Below are positions 1 through 5,728 of a DNA stretch of 12,992 nt, in pieces; the first letter of the stretch is position 1, and each line of letters starts with the position of its first letter. A program made the translations under genes and the position numbers. The stretch covers positions 1 through 12,992 of the forward strand of contig DCZC01000095.1 of assembly GCA_002331565.1 (NCBI GenBank), given 5' to 3'. The notes under the pieces are model-generated. The model searched no databases. It had not been told where the DNA came from and saw only the letters and a program-made list of their open reading frames with translations. The DNA is from Gemmatimonas sp. UBA2094. GTDB lineage: Bacteria > Gemmatimonadota > Gemmatimonadetes > Gemmatimonadales > Gemmatimonadaceae.

Positions 1-277
1 GCACGACGGTCAGCCCCAACCGCCGCGCCTGCGCCGCCACGAGACTCGCGGCCTCGGTGGCGTAGTCGCCGGTGGCATGGTCGAAGGTAGCCACGGCCGC
101 CACTCGCGAGGGGGCCCACCGGGCCATGGCGTACAACAGCGCCATGGAATCGCGACCGCCCGACACCGCCAGCACGAGCGGCTGCGGGGTGCCCTGCAGC
201 GCCACCTCGAGGACGGCGCGCAGCAGGTCCCCCGGGGCAATGTCGTTGGCGTGGAACTCGGAGAGCAGCCGATCCAT
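1..277 (-). CDS. tilS: tRNA(Ile)-lysidine synthase, N-terminal part (cut by window edge)
   Basis: This is the first 92 or so codons of a PP-loop ATPase of the N-type superfamily. TilS uses ATP and lysine to convert C34 of the AUA-reading tRNA(Ile) to lysidine in the cytoplasm. The nucleotide-binding P-loop is seen as [13 protein letters not shown], with SGGRDS at residues 39-44. It is followed by a beta-strand plus FDH segment and the helix ending in AQARRLGL, which matches the start of the TilS fold. The ATG at 277 gives a normal-length N-terminus. The frame stays open upstream with GTG at 322 as another start, and no clear ribosome binding site decides between them. The gene reads off the left edge, so the C-terminal substrate-binding domains are not visible. 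Another PP-loop tRNA thiolase such as TtcA is possible but less likely. Confidence 0.8.
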   Translation of the reverse strand, partial: MDRLLSEFHANDIAPGDLLRAVLEVALQGTPQPLVLAVSGGRDSMALLYAMARWAPSRVAAVATFDHATGDYATEAASLVAAQARRLGLTVV

Positions 278-455
278 TCCGCACAAAAGCGGGAGGAACA
301 CCGTGGCGTCAACCGTTGGCACCGGCCGAAGCGTGATCGACGCCCCGGGCACTCGGCCGCGGCGTGGCCCCACTACCCTGCCCGACCGGACTCGACTACT
401 CTTGTCGTGTTCTGGCGAACGTGCCACCACGCGCGCGCCGCCACAAAACGTCACC

Positions 456-460
456 GGAGA
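456..460 (+). promoter_or_regulatory. Ribosome binding site GGAGA
   Basis: GGAGA lies six bases before the GTG at 467. It is the main reason to start the small membrane protein there rather than at the much longer open frame upstream, which overlaps tilS. Confidence 0.55.
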
Positions 461-466
461 CTCACA

Positions 467-631
467 GTGGAATCACACGGCACCCTCGGCACTATCTGGG
501 CATCGTTCGGGATGACGGCCTACTACATGGCGCTCACCTGGATCAACATTCTGCTCGGCCTGTTCCTTTCGCCGCTGTTTGTGATCCCGATGACGTGGCT
601 GAAGCAGAAGCAGGGCGGCTTCGAGTCGTAA
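467..631 (+). CDS. Small membrane protein, 54 residues, unknown function
   Basis: I do not recognise this protein. It begins with GTG preceded by a good ribosome binding site and ends just before a strong terminator, so it looks like a complete one-gene transcription unit. The product has a short polar N-terminus, a long hydrophobic stretch from about residue 8 to 44 (rich in Leu, Ile, Phe, Trp and Tyr, with a Pro near each of two turns), and a basic-polar tail [11 protein letters not shown]. It is probably one or two membrane spans, with the lysine-containing tail likely in the cytoplasm. Third codon positions are mostly G or C, as in the neighbouring real genes, which supports coding. It is divergent from tilS and convergent with amtB. 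It is too short for family assignment by eye. Confidence 0.65.
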   Translation: MESHGTLGTIWASFGMTAYYMALTWINILLGLFLSPLFVIPMTWLKQKQGGFES

Positions 632-654
632 GACGCCACAGCGCACGCTGCACG

Positions 655-690
655 AAGGGCCCGCTCGATCGTCGAGCGGGCCCTTTTTGT
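655..690 (+). terminator. Rho-independent terminator
   Basis: A perfect 14-bp stem (655-668 with 672-685), closing on a three-base TCG loop, runs into TTTTT at 684-688. It lies 23 bases after the stop of the 54-residue ORF. The amtB gene ends 43 bases away on the other strand. The hairpin could also stop that transcript, but on the minus strand it is not followed by a good T-run. Confidence 0.9.
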
Positions 691-732
691 TTCGTTCCCG
701 GAGAGCGTGCGAATTCCCCTATGCTCCTCGGT

Positions 733-2100
733 TCACGCCACCCGCGGCACGCGCGCGAGATCGGTGGCCGAAATCACCACGGCGTCGCCGAGCGCCGTCT
801 TGCGACCGGTGAGATCGGAAAGGTCACCGCCGTGATAGGCCTCCTCGCCGTGCTCGGCGAGGTCGATACCCTGCACTTCCACTTCGACCGGCACACGCAA
901 TGCCATCACGGCCTGCAGTGCGAGCAGGATGGCGGTGCTCGCGATGGCGGCGAAGGCGACGGTGGCCACCACGGCCAGCACCTGCACGCCCACGAGCCCC
1001 GGGTTGCCATGCAGCAGGCCATCGGCCCCGGCCGGGTTCACCGCCTTCGACGCGAACACGCCGGTGAGCACCGCCCCCATGATGCCCGCCACGCCGTGAC
1101 AGGCGAAGACGTCGAGCGTGTCATCGAGGCGCGTCTTGGGACGATAGTGCAGTGCGAAGAAACTGAACGGCGCCGCGATCGCGCCCATGAGCAACGCCGA
1201 CAGCGGGGTCACGAACCCCGCCGCGGGCGTAATCGCGACCAGGCCGACCACGGCGCCGGTGGCGGCGCCGACGGCCGTCGCGCGCCCCCCCTTGGAGAGC
1301 TCGAGTACGAGCCAGGTGATCATGCCAGCGGCCGCGGCCGTATGCGTCGTCACGAGCGCGTTGGCCGCGATCCCGTCGGCGGCAAGCGCCGAGCCCGCGT
1401 TGAAGCCGAACCACCCGAACCAGAGCAGCCCGGCACCCAGCAACGCGAAGGGCACATTGTGCGGCACGTTCGGGATGCGCTTGAAGTCGCGACGGGGGCC
1501 GAGGAAGAGCGCGAGGACGACGGCCGTGGTGCCGGCGGAGATGTGCACAACGGTGCCGCCCGCAAAGTCGAGCGCGCCGAGTTTGCGCAACCAGCCACCG
1601 TCGCCCCACACCCAGTGGGCGAGCGGATCATAGATGATGGTGGTCCAGATCACACCAAAGGCCAGATAGGCCACGAAGCGCATGCGATCGATGATCGCAC
1701 CCGAGAACAACGCCACCGTGATCCCCGCGAACATCGCCTGGAACGCGGCGAACAGGACGTGCGGCAACAGCGCCGTGTATGTAGGGTTGGGGGCGCCGGT
1801 GACGCCAGCGAAGCCCACCCATTCGAAGCCGCCGATCCACGACGACCCGGGACCGAACGCGAGACTGTAGCCGAACAGCACCCATTGCACCGTCACGACG
1901 CCAAGGGCGCCAAGACTCATGAGCATGGTGTTGAGCGCGCTCTTGGTACGGACCAGACCGCCATAGAAAAAGGCGAGCCCGGGTACCATGAGCAACACGA
2001 GCGCCGTGCTGATGAGCACCCATGCCGTATCGCCCGGCGAGATGGCGGGGGCCTCGGGCTGCGCGGCCGCCAGCACCGGAAGCATCGAGAGCAGCGGCAT
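733..2100 (-). CDS. amtB: Ammonium channel AmtB
   Basis: This is a 455-residue Amt/MEP/Rh family channel that conducts ammonia or ammonium across the inner membrane. The N-terminus (MPLLSMLPVLAAAQ) resembles the cleaved leader seen in AmtB proteins and is followed by a PGLAFFYGGLVRTKS first-helix signature. The twin pore histidines are His186 (in DFAGGTVVHISAG, with the structural Asp178) and His335 (in FACHGVAGIMG). The FNAGSA motif carrying the ammonium-site serine is at about 233-238. The C-terminal tail has the conserved GIDLAEHGEEAY element, which in studied homologues contacts GlnK. The start is the ATG at 2100, which overlaps the glnK stop by one base (TGATG) and so implies translational coupling. 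Longer upstream reading lies inside glnK and is not real. Confidence 0.96.
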   Translation of the reverse strand: MPLLSMLPVLAAAQPEAPAISPGDTAWVLISTALVLLMVPGLAFFYGGLVRTKSALNTMLMSLGALGVVTVQWVLFGYSLAFGPGSSWIGGFEWVGFAGVTGAPNPTYTALLPHVLFAAFQAMFAGITVALFSGAIIDRMRFVAYLAFGVIWTTIIYDPLAHWVWGDGGWLRKLGALDFAGGTVVHISAGTTAVVLALFLGPRRDFKRIPNVPHNVPFALLGAGLLWFGWFGFNAGSALAADGIAANALVTTHTAAAAGMITWLVLELSKGGRATAVGAATGAVVGLVAITPAAGFVTPLSALLMGAIAAPFSFFALHYRPKTRLDDTLDVFACHGVAGIMGAVLTGVFASKAVNPAGADGLLHGNPGLVGVQVLAVVATVAFAAIASTAILLALQAVMALRVPVEVEVQGIDLAEHGEEAYHGGDLSDLTGRKTALGDAVVISATDLARVPRVA

Positions 2101-2510
2101 CAGGTGGTCTCCCGCGTCGGGACGCGCATTTCCAGTTGAGTCTGTCGCATCACTTCGTCGGCGTTCACGGCGGTCAGCGCGTCGTTGTCGCGCTCGCCGG
2201 TGCGAATCCGGACGGTGTGATCGAGGGGCAGCACGAAGATCTTGCCGTCGCCGACGTCGCCGGTGCGGGCGCCATCGCAAATCGCCTGAATGGTCCGCTC
2301 GACGTACTCCTCCGAGCAGGCCATCTCGATGCGCACCTTCTCGTGGAATTCCAGCACCACCGATTCGCCCCGGTATTGCTGAACGACATCGCGCTCGCCC
2401 CCGTGGCCGCTGACCCTCGACAGGGTCATGCCGGTCACCCCCACCTGAAACAGGGCACGTTTGACATCGGCGAGTTTCTCGGGTCGGATAACGGCTACGA
2501 TGAGCTTCAT
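2100..2510 (-). CDS. glnK: P-II nitrogen regulatory protein (GlnK/GlnB type)
   Basis: This 136-residue P-II protein is a trimeric sensor of ATP/ADP and 2-oxoglutarate. It is expected to plug AmtB when nitrogen is plentiful. The family start MKLIVAVIRPEKL fixes the ATG at 2510. ATP-site elements are seen: TGDVGDGKIF at 83-92 with Gly87, Gly89 and Lys90, then RIRTGE with Arg101 and Arg103. The B-loop and C-loop positions align without gaps to E. coli GlnB. The T-loop is unusual. Position 51 is Val, where enterobacterial proteins have the uridylylated Tyr, and position 39 is Glu, where Gln normally helps bind Mg-ATP and 2-oxoglutarate. Lys58 and Tyr46 are kept. The C-terminus is about 24 residues longer than the usual 112. 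It is co-transcribed with amtB. Confidence 0.95.
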   Translation of the reverse strand: MKLIVAVIRPEKLADVKRALFQVGVTGMTLSRVSGHGGERDVVQQYRGESVVLEFHEKVRIEMACSEEYVERTIQAICDGARTGDVGDGKIFVLPLDHTVRIRTGERDNDALTAVNADEVMRQTQLEMRVPTRETT

Positions 2511-2530
2511 GAGACTCGGGGGCGAGGACG

Positions 2531-2549
2531 ACACCCTACTACCGGGTGT
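2531..2549. promoter_or_regulatory. Inverted repeat upstream of glnK (possible operator)
   Basis: ACACCC (2531-2536) and GGGTGT (2544-2549) form a perfect 6-bp inverted repeat with a 7-base spacer, ending about 20 bases before the glnK start. The position suits a regulator site or a leader hairpin on the glnK-amtB transcript. I found no convincing sigma-54 (-24/-12) element nearby. A six-base repeat in GC-rich DNA can arise by chance. Confidence 0.25.
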
Positions 2550-2693
2550 ACCATGATTCGTGCGGTAGGTCGACAAACCGTACAACACCACGACTGGTTC
2601 CCCAATCCGGCCGATGCGAAACGGCCCCTTCCCGTGCCGTCCGGCACGACCAGCAGCACGGTCGACGCCGCGCCTCCAGTCTGGGACTCGCCC

Positions 2694-3905
2694 TCAGGAG
2701 GCAGCGAGGCTCTCGAACGAGCGGCCTCGCCACGCCTTCGGCCGGCGCGCAGTGCTGAGCGTGAGGCGCCATGACGCCGCAAGATCGGCCAGCCACGAAA
2801 ACCAGAAGCTGAGCCCCCGCTCCGCGTAGCAGCCGCGCAGCGCCCACAGCATGAACAGGCGAATGAACAGGGCCGAGCCGTTCACGAGCAGCAGCGCCCG
2901 CCAGAGTATGGCGTCTGGCGACGACAGCGGATTCACCGTACCCGCAGCGATGAGCGTTCCCATCACGAGCAGCACCGGCAACGGCAGCCCCTGCACGGCC
3001 CACACGAGCGCCACGTCGAGCCAGCGGCGCCACATGGGCGTGGCATCCTTGAGATCGAAGCTGCGGCCCCATTCGCGCCACATCTCGGCGAGTGAGGCGT
3101 ACGACCGCACCTGAATGATCTTCGAACCGTCGAGGAAGCCCACGCGCGCCCCGTTGGCGGCCAGATGCCGCGCCAGCGTCACATCGTCGCACCACGAATT
3201 GCGGGCGCACGAATACCCGCCGTACTCGAGCAACAGATCCCGCCGCGCGATGAAGCACTGGCCGTTGGCGAGGACGCGGTCGGGCGGCGGCTGCGTCGCT
3301 CCCGCCGCACCGCACCGGTACACCAGCGTGCACAGCATGGCCGGCTGCACGAACCGCTCGGCGGGCGTCTGGTCGCGGAACTGCGGGGAGAAGCTCGCCA
3401 CGTCATAGCCGTCCTGTTCCACCGCATCGATCACGGCACCCACGAGGCCCGGCGCCGGCACGGTGTCCGCATCGATGCCGAGCACCCAGTCCCCCTGCGC
3501 GTGGCGTAGCCCGTTCTCGAGCGCCCAGACCTTGCCGACCCACCCCGGGGGCAGCGGGTCGTCGGTGACCAGGCGGATACGGGGATCACGTACGGCCGCC
3601 GCTTCCACCAGCTCGCGGGTGCCGTCGGTAGACCGACTGTCTATCACCAGCACCTCGAGCAGCGGTGCCTGCTGCTGCATCAGCCCTTCGAGGCACGGGC
3701 CCACGCGGTTGACTTCGTTGAGCGTGGTGACCATCACGGTCACGGTGGTGTCCGTCCGCGGCGTCGTGCGCGGGGTGATGGGCGGACGCCGCGAATACCC
3801 TGGCATGAGCCGCCCCAGCAGTACGAGCAGCAGCCACAGCTGCGCAGCAAGCAGGATCAGACCCACGGTATGTCCCGTGTCGGCAATGAACACGGGCATG
3901 GTCAT
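2694..3905 (-). CDS. cruG: CruG-like carotenoid 2'-O-glycosyltransferase (GT family 2)
   Basis: This 403-residue membrane-anchored family 2 glycosyltransferase has one hydrophobic segment at about 13-30. A GT-A domain follows, with TTLNE at 60-64, VIDSRSTDGT at 87-96 and the metal-binding IDADT at 144-148. The acceptor-side motif WCDDVTLAR is at 237-245 and EWGRSFDLKDA starts at about 277. Two or more hydrophobic segments lie near the C-terminus, from about 298. The run DPLPPGWVGKVWALENG and the CDDVTLAR...VGFLDG...EWGR pattern resemble, from memory, cyanobacterial CruG, which glycosylates carotenoid 2'-hydroxyl groups. A HpnB- or CrtQ-like enzyme is the alternative. I chose the ATG at 3905 because GGTGGG lies seven bases upstream and it overlaps the previous small ORF as ATGA. 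ATG at 3911 or 3899 is also possible. Confidence 0.75.
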   Translation of the reverse strand: MTMPVFIADTGHTVGLILLAAQLWLLLVLLGRLMPGYSRRPPITPRTTPRTDTTVTVMVTTLNEVNRVGPCLEGLMQQQAPLLEVLVIDSRSTDGTRELVEAAAVRDPRIRLVTDDPLPPGWVGKVWALENGLRHAQGDWVLGIDADTVPAPGLVGAVIDAVEQDGYDVASFSPQFRDQTPAERFVQPAMLCTLVYRCGAAGATQPPPDRVLANGQCFIARRDLLLEYGGYSCARNSWCDDVTLARHLAANGARVGFLDGSKIIQVRSYASLAEMWREWGRSFDLKDATPMWRRWLDVALVWAVQGLPLPVLLVMGTLIAAGTVNPLSSPDAILWRALLLVNGSALFIRLFMLWALRGCYAERGLSFWFSWLADLAASWRLTLSTARRPKAWRGRSFESLAAS

Positions 3906-4048
3906 ATCCATCCCACCGCACGCGCGGCGATGACCGTGGTCATGGTGGGAAGCAGGACCAGATGTGCGGGGACCATCGCGTACCGGTAGAGGTGTCGGAA
4001 CAACCCATGCGGCGCGACCCGCGCCCAATGGTTGAACCGGAGACCCAC
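3902..4048 (-). CDS. Possible 48-residue membrane protein upstream of the glycosyltransferase
   Basis: The open frame ends in TGA at 3904-3902 and overlaps the glycosyltransferase ATG by four bases (ATGA), a common sign of co-translated bacterial genes. It starts at a GTG preceded by a perfect GGAGG, although the spacing is only two bases, which is tighter than ideal. About four fifths of its third codon positions are G or C. The protein has a basic-aromatic N-terminal half (RFNHWARVAPHG, then FRHLYRY) and a hydrophobic C-terminal span (AMVPAHLVLLPTMTTVIAAR). I recognise no family. It may be a small partner of the glycosyltransferase, a remnant of a longer gene, or a leader used for translational coupling. 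The same frame continues further upstream, but there it shadows the divergent DUF4442 gene. Confidence 0.4.
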   Translation of the reverse strand: MGLRFNHWARVAPHGLFRHLYRYAMVPAHLVLLPTMTTVIAARAVGWI

Positions 4049-4199
4049 CCCCTCCGGTTCCGCGCGGTCCGTCCAACGACGGTGGCGGGTTGGTGCGCCA
4101 CGGGGTAGCCTCAACCGACTGCCCTTCGGCCGCTTCGACCGCGCGCCCGCGACCGTGAACGTTTCACGTCTCGTACCCTCCTCACTGCCCATCCCTTCC

Positions 4200-4700
4200 G
4201 TGTCGCGCGCCAATCCCTCGCCCGGTGCCCGGTTGCTCGCCAATTGGCAACGCCTGCGCCCCCTGCCCTTCGGCCCTCGTCTGTTCAGCTGGGTGGTGGG
4301 CCGCACCGCACCGTACACCGGCAGCGTGGGAGGGGTGTACACCCATGTCGAGCCGGGGTACGCGCGCGTGGAACTCGCCGACCGGCGTGCGGTGCGCAAT
4401 CATCTGGCCTCGATACATGCGGTGGCCCTCGTGAACCTGGCCGAGATGACGAGCGGGGTGGCCCTGATGACGGCACTGCCGCCGAGGGTGCGCGGCATCG
4501 TAACCGGGCTGTCCATCGAATACCGCAAGAAGGCCCGTGGGCGGCTCGTGTGCGAAACGCGCGCACCGGTGCCCGAGGCCGTCATCCGCGGGCTGACCGA
4601 GAGTCTCACCCACGACGTGCACGCCACCATCACTGACACCAGCGGAGACACCGTGGCGGTTGCCACGGTGCACTGGCGTCTCTCGCCGCCCACGTCGTGA
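4200..4700 (+). CDS. DUF4442 domain protein (hotdog-fold thioesterase-like)
   Basis: This 166-residue protein resembles the DUF4442 family, a hotdog-fold group related to acyl-CoA thioesterases whose reaction is not established. Visible signatures are LANWQRLRPLPFGPRLFS near the N-terminus, then TAPYTGSVGG, then RAVRNHLASIHAVALVNLAE, which holds the conserved NH and HA residues. SIEYRKKARG follows. I chose the GTG at 4200 because codons after it have the G/C-rich third positions of this genome. Those between the other in-frame GTG at 4155 and 4200 are A/T-rich and look like leader sequence. No clear ribosome binding site is seen at either start. It is the first gene of a plus-strand run and its stop overlaps or abuts the start of the flavoprotein gene. 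Confidence 0.82.
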   Translation: MSRANPSPGARLLANWQRLRPLPFGPRLFSWVVGRTAPYTGSVGGVYTHVEPGYARVELADRRAVRNHLASIHAVALVNLAEMTSGVALMTALPPRVRGIVTGLSIEYRKKARGRLVCETRAPVPEAVIRGLTESLTHDVHATITDTSGDTVAVATVHWRLSPPTS

Positions 4701-4702
4701 CC

Positions 4703-5689
4703 ATGGACACCGCGCTCACGCGCCACGCCCGCATCAGCGTCCCGCTCATCTGTGGCCCCATGTACCCGTGCAGCAATCCGGAACTGGTGGCGGCGGTGAG
4801 CAAGGCGGGAGGGCTCGGCATCGTTCAGCCCATCTCGCTCACTTATGTGCACAAGTACGATTTCCGTGAAGGGCTCCGGCACATCAACACGCTGAGTGGC
4901 GGCGCCCCCATCGGATTCAATGCCCTCATCGAGGCCTCCAGCAAGACGTATCACAATCGCATGGTACGCTGGGTAGAGATCGCACTCGAGGAAGGGGTGC
5001 GCTTCTTTCTCACGTCGCTCGGCAATCCGCGGTGGGTGTGCGACCGGGTGCATGCGGCTGGCGGGGTGGTGTACCATGACGTCACCGAGAAAAAGTGGGC
5101 ACTGAAAGGGCGCGACGGCGGGGTGGACGGGCTGGTGGCGGTGAATCGCGAAGCGGGTGGGCACACGGGTTCGCGCGATGCGCGGGCGCTGCTCGAGGAA
5201 TTGGCCGACCTGCAGTTGCCGGTGGTCGCCGCTGGCGGCGTGGGGTCTCCCTCGCAGTTCCGTGCGCTGCTCGACATGGGCTATGCGGGAGTGCAACTGG
5301 GCACTCGATTCATTGCCACGCACGAGTGCAACTCCGATGGGCGTTACAAGGAGGCGATCGTGCGTGCGACCAGCGCCGACGTGGTGCTTACCGAACGACT
5401 CACCGGCGTGCCGGTCTCGGTGCTGCGGACGCCGTACGTGGAGCGGCTCGGTACCACGGTGGGGCCTTTTTCGCGTCTGCTGTTCAAGGGGCGCAAGACG
5501 AAGCACTGGATGCGCACCTGGTACGCATTGCGTTCGCTGCGACAACTCAAGCGCTCCGGTGTGGATGGCGCCAACGCCGACTACTGGCAGGCCGGGCGCA
5601 GCGTGGACGCGATCGACGACATCCGCTCGGCCGCCGACATCGTGCACGAGTTTGCCGCTGCCCTCGAGACTCCGTCCGTGCGCGCCTGA
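4703..5689 (+). CDS. Nitronate monooxygenase-family flavoprotein
   Basis: This 328-residue FMN-dependent TIM-barrel protein belongs to the nitronate monooxygenase (2-nitropropane dioxygenase) family. Members oxidise alkyl nitronates or propionate-3-nitronate, and some are enoyl reductase-like. Seen are the N-terminal VPLICGPMYPCSNPELVAAV with SKAGGLGIVQP, the EAGGH motif with the catalytic-type His154, the FMN phosphate-binding strand AAGGVGSPSQFRALL, and GYAGVQLGTRFIAT. The ATG at 4703 sits two bases after the DUF4442 stop. GTG at 4697 would give a four-base GTGA overlap and is equally possible. Either way the two genes are almost certainly co-translated. The substrate cannot be told from the sequence. 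Confidence 0.87.
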   Translation: MDTALTRHARISVPLICGPMYPCSNPELVAAVSKAGGLGIVQPISLTYVHKYDFREGLRHINTLSGGAPIGFNALIEASSKTYHNRMVRWVEIALEEGVRFFLTSLGNPRWVCDRVHAAGGVVYHDVTEKKWALKGRDGGVDGLVAVNREAGGHTGSRDARALLEELADLQLPVVAAGGVGSPSQFRALLDMGYAGVQLGTRFIATHECNSDGRYKEAIVRATSADVVLTERLTGVPVSVLRTPYVERLGTTVGPFSRLLFKGRKTKHWMRTWYALRSLRQLKRSGVDGANADYWQAGRSVDAIDDIRSAADIVHEFAAALETPSVRA

Positions 5690-5728
5690 GTGGCGCGTTC
5701 CTCCGTGTCCCCCGACTCTCCGTTCCGC

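Noticed and set aside
364..2139. A 591-residue plus-strand open frame rich in Arg, His, Glu and Gly
   Set aside because: It is antisense to amtB, which has unmistakable family motifs. The composition is typical of a GC-rich shadow frame.
2625..2665. Small GC-rich inverted repeats downstream of the glycosyltransferase gene
   Set aside because: The stems are five to six base pairs with no T-run, so I could not support a terminator.
4049..4199. Divergent promoter between the glycosyltransferase side and the DUF4442 gene
   Set aside because: A promoter region is expected here from the gene layout, but I found no -35/-10 pair good enough to list.
4400..5647. A 415-residue minus-strand frame
   Set aside because: It is antisense to the DUF4442 and flavoprotein genes and has no family motif.
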